64,000 bases of DNA. It comes from Liriodendron chinense. Its lineage: Eukaryota > Streptophyta > Magnoliopsida > Magnoliales > Magnoliaceae. The position numbers and the translations under genes were made by a program. Where the stretch lies: the NCBI GenBank assembly GCA_003013855.2, contig ML058433.1, positions 5,145,966-5,209,965 on the forward strand, written 5' to 3'. Shown in pieces: positions 12,501 through 21,583 of this stretch (positions within the stretch are counted from its first letter, which is position 1; each line of letters begins with the position of its first letter). The notes under the pieces were generated by a model, which was not told where the DNA came from, ran no database searches, and saw nothing but the letters and a program-made list of their open reading frames with translations.

Positions 12501-13549
12501 GAATCACAGCAGATGCAAAGCCATATACAGTGGCAGATCCTTCTTTGCTGATGCACGAGACTATGGTGAATTCATTAACGGGAAGAAAGAAAGTCTGAAT
12601 GAAAAGGGTCTATGTTGGGGGTCAAATTTGCACCCATGATAAAACAAGATGTGGCGGTCCATCTACGACAATCCGATTAATTTCAGGATCGAAACACCTG
12701 AAAAATGCTATCGGACGCCAGCGCAGCCCTAACCCTAGGCGACCTATGCAGTCGTGACTAAAACCTACGAATGTTATTTCAGAGTAGATCTAGACATGTG
12801 TATTGTCGCCAAATGATCCAGAATTCCTGAAAATGCTTAAAACCCGAATTTGAATATCGTGATGTGCATATTTCTATCTACGCACCTCGAAATGCATTCT
12901 GCCCCTGTTTGGAGTTGACCGAAAGGGTCTGAAACCTATGAATGCTATTTTGGAGCTGATCTAAACATGTGTATTACCGTCAAATAATTTGGAATGTCCA
13001 AAAACCCCCAAATACCAAGTTTGAAAGTTGGGCGATGCATACTTCATGTGCACGCTTCCTGGAGCGAAGTTCCTATACAAAGAGCCAACCTGGAGGGTCC
13101 AAATTAGGAAACAATTACCAAAGTTTGCATCATCTGGTCCTCCACACCTCATATCGTTCATTTGATAGGTTGATAAGAGCTTAAAAGTGGCTTGTCGTCA
13201 GTGACTTCGGTCCCCAAAAGGGTACCTGTCCTTAGAAGGGTCGCCCGTCGGAGCTGTAATCCTGAAATATTCTAAGTCTGGAGACTGTTTCTCTCTTGTA
13301 AAGTGCATAACCCAGAATTATTCTAAGTAGTGGAAATTTTGCATTTTACAGAGGGACATGCGCCAGCCCTGCTATCACATGTGCCCAGGACATTTCCTCA
13401 TCGAAAATCTCTCGAAAAACTTTCAAAAAAATTCAAGTTTGGGCACATGCGCTAGCCTGGAAAAGCATGTGCCAGCCACAGTTGCCCAGAAATTCTCTTG
13501 GAAATACATGCGTTCACCATATCCGGTTGCCCGAACTCGATTAGTTTAC

Positions 13550-13557
13550 TATAAATA
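13550..13557 (+). promoter_or_regulatory. TATA box of the T1 5' LTR (TATAAATA)
   Basis: TATAAATA lies about 0.94 kb into the LTR and is conserved at the equivalent place in the T1 3' LTR (50781-50788) and in T2 (54735-54742, complement). It would set the start of R, leaving roughly 2.3 kb of LTR in the transcribed leader. Confidence 0.7.
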
Positions 13558-13930
13558 GCAGGTCGACCTGATGACCATAGGCAACATCATCTGCAAACGA
13601 CCTCAGAGCGACGCAAGAGGTAATATGAGCCATTCGTCGGAAAGGGATTTCATCGCTGGAACCCCTCGTAGGAAAGGGATTTTCCCGCCAAAGTCCAAAT
13701 GCAGAGGGAGAGAGAGGGAGAAAACTCTCAAAATAGCTAAGTGTTGAAAATTCCACACTTTTACAAAGGGACATGCGCCCACGTCCTTATGGCCTGAAAC
13801 CCAGGAAAAATGGCTAAGTGTTGGAAATTCTACACTTTTTAAGAGGGACATGCGCCCACCTCCTAGTGGCTTGAAATCCCAAAAAATTGGTTAAGTCCCA
13901 AAGGGACAAGCGCCCACCATTCCACCCTTA

Positions 13931-13956
13931 GGTGCATGTGTTATAGCACATGCACC
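13931..13956 (+). repeat. Perfect hairpin GGTGCATGTG / CACATGCACC, 6-base loop
   Basis: Two 10-base arms pair perfectly around TTATAG in the transcribed part of the LTR. Counterparts occur at the same place in T2 (54315-54340) and T3 (63935-63961) on the minus strand. Base pairs 2 and 3 of the stem differ between copies but stay pairable as RNA. The right arm is lost in the T1 3' LTR near 51915. Confidence 0.75.
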
Positions 13957-14388
13957 CGGGAGGAAAAATCTCACTCTCTCTCTTTCATAACTTTGGCCAC
14001 ATGCGCCTGGGTGGACACATGCGCCCAGCCCCAGGGCACATGCGGCCACACCTACTCTCACATGTGCTCGGACGTTCCATGGCATGGCCCACTTTTGATG
14101 GGTCTCGCTTCTTCGTCGTACTATCCCTCCTAGACACACATTGTCGAGCTTTATCCATCCCCCAAACCGAATCTTCCAATGGTTGATGTTAAATGGCCCG
14201 AAAAGCGATTTAATAAAAAATAACCAACACTTAACAAATTTGTAAGTCTGAAAACCTCCTATAAGAGCATAAATCGACCGAAAGCAAATAAAACTAAATG
14301 AAATTTGATCGATACCAAGAGAGGGACTTAGTTTCTCCATGATCTGAAACACTGTAATAATGCACCGCATCGATGTCGGTCGTCATCC

Positions 14389-14740
14389 TAATCTCTGAAT
14401 ATCCTAATTAAGCGATAAACAGGCCTAGTACTTAGTCATTTTCAACCTTGGGAAGTGCCCTGTTGGATTGAAGATCGACTGACGTCAAGTAGAATTAAGC
14501 GCGATCTCACTGACGCCATAGTGGATCTAACATCATTACAACCCTAATGAACATGATCCATCACTGTTCGGAGATAATCATCATCATTATTTGCCAAATA
14601 CCCTAATTAAGCGGTAAACAGGCCCAGTGCTTAGTCATTTTCAGCCTTGGGAAGTGCCCTGTTGGCTCGAAGATCGACTGACGCCAAGTAGAATTAAGCG
14701 CGATCTCACTAATGCCAAAGTGGATCTAACATCCTCATAT
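14389..14740 (+). repeat. Tandem duplication, ~198 bp unit, in the T1 LTR
   Basis: Two adjacent copies start near 14389 and 14590 and share the blocks CCTAATTAAGCG, GGGAAGTGCCCTGTTGG and GATCGACTGACG. T2 keeps about two copies (53560-53850, complement) and T3 has three at a 173 bp period (63041, 63214, 63387), so copy number and unit length vary within the family. Confidence 0.85.
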
Positions 14741-15215
14741 TATAAGGCAACTAAATCAAGCACTTATGGAGTACTAACCCCTACTGTTTATCAGTTATTG
14801 ACCTAAAATCGACATTTATCAATCTCAATACTTAACCATTTTCAGGCCTCGAAATGTGCAATTTAGTCCATCAAACTCGAATCCTCGAAGGAGCCTGGCT
14901 CGATACAACTTATTCAATCCCGTATTGATAATCATAAGGTATGCAGAAGAAGGAATGTTCTCGAAGACAAGTCGCTAGACTCTAAGATTGAACATGTTTC
15001 CTGTGTATTCATTCATGTACTGTACAAACTTTATTCATCCTGGATCAAGGTCCGAGGCTAAACCTAAGGGACCATGGTTACCACAAGAAACCGAAAGCAA
15101 AGAGTTCCAACAACATTCAAAATATCCTGCTATGGACTGTCATTACAAAAGCTAGTCGATGTACTACCCACAACAGGATCTGTTGGTTAAGCTGATCAGG
15201 CAGTTGCGATGCATC

Positions 15216-15430
15216 TTCTCATAGTCACCTGTCATAAAAATACGGGAAGAGGGCTCTGAGTCATACCATCTCGAGGTCACCCGTCACAAAAATACGGGAA
15301 GAGGGATTCGAGTCGCGCCTTCTCAAGATCACCCGTCTTAAAAATACGGGAAGAGGGCATTGGGTCGTGCCGACCAACAGTCGTAGTTCGTGTACTCCAG
15401 TGGTCACCCATCATAAAATACGGGAAGAGG
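15216..15430 (+). repeat. Four-fold tandem array of CCCGT...ACGGG hairpins in the T1 LTR
   Basis: Four copies of the phrase TCACCCGTCATAAAAATACG, followed by GGAAGAGGG, occur with stems at 15228-15246, 15280-15298, 15332-15350 and 15407-15424. Each carries CCCGT or a variant paired with ACGGG around an A-rich 9-base loop. Spacing is about 52, 52 and 75 bases. The array also occurs in the T4 fragment, T2 and T3. It lies downstream of the TATA box, so it would be part of the RNA leader. Confidence 0.85.
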
Positions 15431-15468
15431 GCCCAGCATTGCAACACTCGATTAAAAATCCTGACGGT

Positions 15469-17077
15469 TGTTGAGCTCTCAATTATACATATTCTAACCC
15501 CAATTCATCACTCTTTATGCATGATTTATAGTGTTAAAGACTTATCTTATGCATGCGTTTTTATTTGTAGGAATGAGAGAGAGACCTTGTCAATTCAATA
15601 CCAAAAGACCTCTACGGCACCTTGAGGATCAAAGGAAAAAGGCCAAGAATGGAAGAAAGAAACCATAGAAGATAGAATCGAAAAATAAAGAAAAATATTA
15701 AAGAAATCATGTTAAAAGACCTGGAAGGGCAAAAAAAAAAAAAAAACCAAAGCGCAGAGTTATAGGGCCAGAAAAGCAAAATGCAGAAAATAGCCCTACT
15801 GTTTCACGTATGACCGGTCGGTGGCTAGATCTGACCAGTCAGCCTTAGGGATGGGACAGCGCGAATTTTCAGCCTTTTTGGCACAAACTCGCTGGATTGA
15901 AAAAACAGGTCAACGACCGGTGGCTAGATCGGTTAGCCACATCTAGAAAACATAAATTTCTAATTTTGCTCTGATTTTTCCTACGCAACTGCGTAACCTT
16001 TTGCGTGATTCTAGAACTTTTTGAGGTGGTGGAGCTTCAAAGCTATAAAAGGACACCTAGGGGTGGATCTAAACTCATCCTAAAAGAGATCTAAGTTCAC
16101 AAGAGGAGGAGAGGATCATCGTGAAGCAGTCTATAACTCCTCCGAATGCGGTTTTTCTAGTTTATTTATGCTTTTAGTAGTTTTTCTTTTGAGTTTTAGT
16201 TCAATCTTCTTAATGGTTAGATAAACCTCTTAGCTAGGGCTAAGAGGTGAAGCTTATACTCGTTTATAATGCTTAGTTTGAATTAATTCAAGTATTTTTG
16301 GATATAATGAAGAACACTTCTAGTTCAAGTTCGAAATAAAGTTAGTATTTTTAGTTAATCTTCTATCTCTTGTGATTTCTCTTCTTACATGTGATGTTTT
16401 GATTACTGAGATTGATTAATAGGGTGTTGATTGATAAGATTTTGGGTTATAGAGATCTTATATCCATCATGATATGTTGGATCCCAGGAGATATTACAAA
16501 CCAAGTTTCCTAAGTGCTTATCTAGAACTAAACTAAAAGAAGTTTTTATCTTTTTATTCATCTGAGATAGATGTTTATGTATTAATATTAGTTTAATAGA
16601 AGTTTAATTCATACTTCTAAATGAAGTCTAGTGACAAGACTTGAGGAAGAATCATGAATGTGATCTCAATTATTTTGTGAAGGATTGGGCTGTGTGATTG
16701 GATACGCCCAATGCCTTAATTGTCATGAGAAAACCATATCAGTGGATGATCCATCTATATTAGATATGTTATGATGATTTGATTGCTATATATTATGATT
16801 TGATTTGGATAGAACTCCGATTCCGATTAAGTTATTGGCTTGAATGGTTTGAATTGGTATTGTGAATGATTATAAGTGGATCATTGGCACTCTAGTTCAT
16901 ATTTCCCTGATTTAATAAATAGTTTTATGTTCTTAATTTCCATCCATCATCACAAATGTTAATTTAGTCTATCATAGTTATAAGGTTTAGAATTGTTACG
17001 ACAATCCTTGAAAATCGACCTCGGTCTTACCGAGAATTATTAATACATTGTAGCCTTGCACTTGAGGCGAGCGAACA
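15469..17077 (+). repeat. Athila 1 5' LTR
   Basis: It starts TGTTGAGCTCTCAATTATAC and ends GCGAGCGAACA, with TG...CA ends that are short inverted repeats. CGACCGGTCGG-type words (15811-15920) form a small upstream array and TATAAAA lies at 16044-16050. The last ~100 bases (GACCTCGGTCTTACCGAGA near 17020) are shared with the other Athila LTRs in the window. Confidence 0.9.
15811..16050 (+). promoter_or_regulatory. U3 motif array and TATA box of Athila 1
   Basis: GACCGGTCGG (15812), GACCAGTC (15833) and CGACCGG (15914) precede TATAAAA at 16044-16050. The 3' LTR repeats the layout (21828-22035; TATAAAA 22154-22160). ACCGGT is self-complementary, so each word is a partial palindrome of the kind bound by dimeric proteins. 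Function as an enhancer is inference. Confidence 0.6.
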
Positions 17078-17083
17078 AGTTTT

Positions 17084-17100
17084 TGGCGCCGCTGCCGGGG
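17084..17100 (+). promoter_or_regulatory. Primer binding site, tRNA-Asp type
   Basis: TGGCGCCGCTGCCGGGG lies 6 bases after the LTR and is complementary, with one mismatch, to the 3' end of plant tRNA-Asp(GTC), whose complement reads TGGCGCCGTTGCCGGGG. This PBS is typical of the Athila lineage. Confidence 0.85.
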
Positions 17101-17463
17101 AGGTTAATGGTTCTAAATTTTGCAATTAGGGAATAATTAAGTTAGATAGGTTAGGATTTATTGTTTTAGTAGGTATTTGTCAGAATTTTGCTACTAACAG
17201 ATTTTGTTTAATTTGTAGGATTTTCTCTCTAACCTAGTTCTTCAAATATGGTAACTCCGTTCTAACTTAGACTCCTTTAATTTTTTTACTTTTTATTTTT
17301 ATTTTTTCTATTTTTAGATTTTAAATTTAGTTTTTGTGTGTTTTATGCCCCATTGGGAGCGTGATCATACATCACAACTTCTAAGTGAGGGAGTTTTAGT
17401 TGGGGGATTAATCAATCACAGACGAATTAGAAAACGTCTAGAAAATCCTGAATCCTCTGAAAT

Positions 17464-19092
17464 CATGGCTGAGAATGAACCACAAAACGTTGAGAATGTT
17501 GAGAGCATGATGCACCACCAACTAGGACGGAACATTATGAGATTGAGGAACGCTATGTTCCTCCGGTTAAAACATTACGAGATTATTTACAACCGGAGAG
17601 AACAACCACATCTTCCTGCATTGTTTTTCTACTTAATGCAGGAAACGTGAACCTTAAACCAGGAATTATCAAGTTACTTCTAAAATTCTGTGGACTTAAT
17701 TCTGAAAGTCCATATGCGCATCTAAGTGAATTTGAGGAGATTGCCAATACCTTTCAATTTAATGACGTCTCCCAAGATGTAATCAAACTAAAATTATTCT
17801 CTTTCTCTCTAAAGGACAAAGCCAAATCATGGCTTCAATCTCTTAAACCTAGAAGCATTAGGACATGAAATGAGATGACCCAAGAGTTCCTTAAAAAGTA
17901 CTTCCCGGTTCATAAAACCAATGCACTAAGGCGGACGATTATGAATTTCTCCCAAAAAGTAGATGAGACATTTTTCAGTGTTGGGAGGGTTTAAAGATCT
18001 TTTATTAGAATGCCCACATCATGATTATGAAAAGTGGCGCTTGATTGACTTCTTCCATGACGGATTAAGTTCAAACATGCGTCAATTTGTCCAAATGATG
18101 TGTAATGGTAAATTTTTGAACAAAGCGCCCGATGATGGTTGTGATTACTTTGACTAGGCTAGAATGCCCAATCTTAGGACGTCTCCACTCCGACTAGTAA
18201 TCCCAAGTCAGCCCCAAGAGAGAAAGGAGTACATGCATTAGATGGAGAGGTGAATTAAATACAAAGGTGGCGGGTCTCACAAAAAAGGTTGAGGCCATAA
18301 AATTGAGAAGTGTTAACATGATAACTACTGGTGAGGCCGTTAAGAGTGTATGTGGTATTTGTGAGAGTGATATTCACTTAACAAAATATTGTCCAACAAT
18401 CCCTGTATTTCAAGATATCTTGCAAACTCAATTGAACGTCACAAACGCTTATCAACGCCCCTTTAGTGGACCAAATCTTAACTTGAATAATCCTGATTGG
18501 AAGGTGTCAACCGAATCTTAATGGGACCCATGATACATACAAATAATGCTTCCCAAGGACCTCCTCAAAAGAGTACTCTTGAGGATACATTAAATGTATT
18601 CATGATTAGACAAACTCAGATAAATCAGTCCAACATGCAGGCCATGAATGAACTTAAAATTTTGATTGAAAGAATTCAGACACACCTAGGAGTTAGAGAG
18701 AAAGGGACTATTTTGACCCAATCTCATCCTAACCCCAATGAACAATTAGAAACAAATACCAATTATTTAATCCATCCTCATGTGGAACATGTTCAAGCCA
18801 TCACCTCTCTTAGAAGCAGTAAAATAATTGAAAAATCTGAACCGGTGAAGGCCACAAAGCCTAATAATCTGATTGATTCTAAGATTGATGGTGAATTGAG
18901 CAATGCTCCACAAGATGAAGAGTCGGAGCTTGTTTATAAACCTGTGGCCCCATTCCCCCAACGTTTTGTCTCAACCAAAAGGCCAAGTAAAAATCAGGAC
19001 ATTTTAGAAGTCTTCCAACAAGTCAAAATCAACATTCCCTTGTTGGATGCAATCAAGCAAATTCCTTCATACATCAAATTTCTAAAGGATTT
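17464..19092 (+). pseudogene. Athila 1 gag, frameshifted
   Basis: Retrotransposon gag (capsid and nucleocapsid) would form the particle that packages element RNA. A start at 17464 (MAENEPQNVENVESM) fits. Capsid blocks are at 17647-17868 (GIIKLLLKFCGLNSES, KDKAKSWLQSL) and 17963-18157 (LIDFFHDGLSSNMRQFVQMM). A CCHC zinc knuckle with intact spacing, CGICESDIHLTKYC, is near 18350. A C-terminal linker follows at 18497-19092 (QTQINQSNMQAMNELK, then EHVQAITSLRSSK). There are several frame changes (about 17640, 17965, 18170, 18500) and a TGA near 17867. All blocks have counterparts in Athila 2 gag at 37.7-39.3 kb. Confidence 0.85.
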
Positions 19093-19920
19093 ATGTGCCG
19101 TAAAGTATATGCAAAATGTGCACAAGAGGGTATTTTTGACGAGACATGTGAGTGCTATCATACAACAAAACACTCCCCCCAAATTCAAAGACCCGGAAGC
19201 CCTACAATCTCCTACATGATAGGTAACTTTCGGATCAATAAAGCATTTCTCAATCTAGGGGCTAGTTTAAACTTGATTCTATACTCGGTATATGTGCAAC
19301 TTGGACTTGGTGAATTAAAACCCACCAAGGTAACTTTACAACTTGCGGATCGCTCCATTAGAATACCGAGAGGAGTAATTGAGGATATGTTAGTCCAAAT
19401 CGATAAGTTCAACTACCCGATAGACTTTATTGTTTTGGATACACAAACAATTACAAATTTATGCACTCAAGTTCCCGTCATTTTAGGCCAACCCTTCCTA
19501 ACAACCGCCAATACTATAATCAATTGTAGGAATGGAGTGATGAAAATATCATTTGGAAATATGACAATGAAGCTGAATGTGTTTTATTTGCAAAAACAAC
19601 AAGAGGATGAGGATGAGGATGAAGATGAGATCAACATGATTAATTTCATAGATACAATTGTTGATGATGATGAGCCACCCTTGGCTAAATTTGTCAAAAC
19701 CTTAGAAGTTTACTTGGCTCGTTCCAAGGAAGAAGTAATTTTAGATATTGATGAGACCTTAAAAGAGCCAAAATCTAAAAATTTGATTCACAAGACACCA
19801 ATCATTGATTTGAATAAAATTGTTGTGCAGGAAATTGATGGATTAGTGCTTGATTTTTCTATAAAGAGGCCAATTTCTGAAAATGTAGTGGTTGAGGACT
19901 ATTCCAACCTACACAAGTGA
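19093..19920 (+). CDS. Athila 1 protease-like ORF with altered catalytic motif
   Basis: This 275-codon open frame is the longest in the element. After an N-terminal stretch, a retropepsin-like domain covers about residues 40-160: IGNFRINKAFLNLGASLNLI holds the position of the catalytic DLGAS, VILGQPFL is the usual ILGRPFL flap-proximal block, and IINCRNGVMKISFGN follows. The first Asp is Asn here (NLGAS), while Athila 2 keeps DLGAS at 39553. Retropepsins need this Asp, so activity is unlikely. The C-terminal ~110 residues are acidic, with runs of Asp and Glu near residues 175-185. The N-terminal ~25 residues from the first ATG may be out of frame relative to the ancestral polyprotein. Confidence 0.75.
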   Translation: MCRKVYAKCAQEGIFDETCECYHTTKHSPQIQRPGSPTISYMIGNFRINKAFLNLGASLNLILYSVYVQLGLGELKPTKVTLQLADRSIRIPRGVIEDMLVQIDKFNYPIDFIVLDTQTITNLCTQVPVILGQPFLTTANTIINCRNGVMKISFGNMTMKLNVFYLQKQQEDEDEDEDEINMINFIDTIVDDDEPPLAKFVKTLEVYLARSKEEVILDIDETLKEPKSKNLIHKTPIIDLNKIVVQEIDGLVLDFSIKRPISENVVVEDYSNLHK

Positions 19921-20477
19921 TAAAAAAGGTCAAAGTTTTTTACACTCTAAAAGAGTGTTTGGCATATTTTGAGGATTGGGATGATCCTATGATCCATGAC
20001 ATTGTCAATGCCTTAAGGACAACTTCATCGATACCAAAAAAGACTCCTTCCACGGAGTGTAACACCGAAGTATTAATTGTGGAAGCACCGGTAGAATATG
20101 ATTTTATGGAGACCATACCGCCTTATGAATAAGAAATACAAGTCTCCACATCACTTTGGTTTGTTCAAACCGAAGTGCACCATCTCTGGGATGATCCTTA
20201 CTTGATTAATGTTTTCTCAGACAAGTTGCAAAGGAGATTCATAATTGATGAACTCAAACCGAAGAAATTCTCTTTTCTTAACACATGTGGTGATAATTTT
20301 AAGAAACTCGCTAAAATTTTTCAGCAGGATTTTCAATGGATTAGAACGACAAACATTACCCATGTGCATTATGAAGCAGGATGGTGGATGATATTATTGA
20401 AATTTTTTTTACTCCACCTACTAATCTTGCTAGATTCCATTCCTTTGGATGATCATGTATTAAGATTGACCTCCTAG
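19917..20477 (+). pseudogene. Unrecognised coding remnant replacing pol in Athila 1
   Basis: Two frames, 19917-20132 and 20175-20477, follow the protease. The first overlaps the protease stop by four bases (ATGA). They are separated by a stop at 20130-20132 and read in related style: LKECLAYFEDWDDP, then HHLWDDPYLINVFSDKLQRR and KKFSFLNTCGDNFKKLAKIF. They show none of the RT, RNase H or integrase motifs found at this place in Athila 2 and 3. The WDDPYL words recall the WDDPYLFKYC stretch before the Athila integrase zinc finger, so one possibility is a remnant of pol after a large deletion. Another is an env-like or captured segment. I cannot decide. Confidence 0.5.
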
Positions 20478-21581
20478 TCTGATGAAGGTATAAAGTAGTT
20501 TCTATTCGTTTGATTTGTTGTTGTCGGAAGTTATAGACTCCCATATTCGACTCTCTAAGGTACTCTCGTTCTCACTCTCCTTTATTTTTATCATTACACT
20601 CATGTCATTGCTTATTGCATATCTTTTTACATTGAGGACAATGTAAGATTTTGGTTGGGGGTGAGATTTTTAGATGAATCTAGTATTTTGTGATATTTCG
20701 AGTAATTTTTTATATGAAAATTTTGATTTTTCTGAAATTTCTAAACTCTTTTGAAAAACTTTGCTTCTATGCACTGGGGATGTTACGAGTATGAGAAAAA
20801 GAGGGATGGCGTGATTGATTTTGAAAGCCTTTAATTACTTATAATGGTTTTCTATATAAATTCCCCTATTTATATGATCGATAGAAAATTTGAACACTTT
20901 TGAGTCTAGTTCATATTACACGATTCTCATGATTGAAGGGATTATGTAGATTTGTAAATTAGTTAGACTGAGGTTTAGAGTGTTGAGGAACCAAGCCGGG
21001 GGAACTTTGTCCATCATTGTTCATGTGAAAATAAGAGAAAAGAATGGAAGATATGAATTTCTAAAAATCCTATCTCATGTGTATGAAAAGAGAGAAAAAT
21101 GATTATTGTTGAAAATTTGTGAAAAATTAAGAAAAGGCCTACCTATTACTAACCAGGGGAAGGTCTACCTGTAACCTAAGATGGAAATGAGAAGTAGTGT
21201 GAAAGCTGTCGAAGGAACGGTAAAGGCAAATTCTCATCATAGGCATTTGGTTGATCTGTACACTTTTAGATCTTTAGTTTCGTTGATTTATGAAGAAGGT
21301 AATCCTGAAAATTCATGAAATAAACATTCACTATGCATACTAGACCGCACATGTTCAGATTCTTCTATTTGTCAATCAATCAGTGGGGATTCTATGTGAA
21401 CACTTATTATGTTTGGGGATTTTACGATTTCAGCTTCTTATCACTAATTCTCTCTGAACTTTGTGTTTGTATGTCTTTAAGTTGATAGAAGTATAGTTTC
21501 CAAGAGAGAGTTGGGTTTTGGAAAGTTGGATTTGTTTCACGCTTGTTTTGCTCGGGACTAGCAAAATGCTGGTTGGCGGGG
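20478..21581 (+). other. Athila 1 3' non-coding region, conserved with Athila 2 and 3
   Basis: No gene. The segment shares long blocks with 42960-44140 (Athila 2) and the complement of 57727-58850 (Athila 3), including a GAGGACAATG hairpin, a GTTGAGGAACCAAGCCGGGG block near 20985 and AATTTCTAAAAATCCTATCT near 21056. It ends in the polypurine-rich GGTTGGCGGGGTG just before the 3' LTR, the likely plus-strand primer. Such conservation in an element without pol suggests cis-acting RNA signals. Confidence 0.8.
20627..20646 (+). repeat. Conserved 8 bp hairpin TTACATTG-AGGA-CAATGTAA
   Basis: A perfect stem with loop AGGA. Copies lie at 43221-43240 (one pair changed to a G-U wobble) and 58625-58644 (complement). 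It is followed a few bases later by a T/G-rich GGTTGGGGG run in all three elements. Confidence 0.8.
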
Positions 21582-21583
21582 TG

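Larger units (their letters stand above)
8168..12612 (+). mobile_element. Decayed Ogre/Tat-like retrotransposon remnant (gag-protease)
   Basis: The segment holds fragmentary frames on the plus strand that end in a recognisable Ogre-type gag C-terminus and protease (11886-12500). It is interrupted by an LTR-like insertion at about 9850-11745. The PBS, both LTRs, RT and integrase are absent from the window, because the T1 LTR begins at 12613 inside or just after the protease region. This makes it older than T1. Assignment rests on the protease part; the 8.3-9.8 kb part is assigned by position and strand only. Confidence 0.6.
13340..14075 (+). repeat. Array of ACATGYGCCCA words in the T1 LTR
   Basis: At least a dozen copies of a 10-12 base word, consensus ACATGYGCCYA, occur at irregular spacing just upstream and downstream of the TATA box (13349, 13378, 13442, 13465, 13506, 13770, 13848, 13907, 13934, 14000, 14015, 14037, 14060). 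The same word family recurs in the T1 3' LTR (50586-51970), T2 (54190-54960, complement), T3 (63790-63990, complement) and in the internal 3' region (49480-49610). Confidence 0.85.
12613..15468 (+). mobile_element. T1 5' LTR, first part
   Basis: The LTR starts TGTTGGGGGTCAAATTTGC and matches the T1 3' LTR start at 49838 and the reverse complement of the T2 LTR end at 55705. It runs to the Athila 1 insertion point and resumes at 23188; joined length is about 3.2 kb against 3.30 kb for T2. It contains a TATA box, an array of CATGYGCC words, a 26 bp hairpin, a duplicated ~198 bp unit and a four-fold hairpin array, each listed separately. Confidence 0.85.

Noticed and set aside
13891..14370. 159-codon minus-strand frame
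   Set aside because: It runs through the CATGYGCC array of a non-coding LTR. Its residue pattern (repeats of GACAL/CVHPGA type) is produced by the repeated word.
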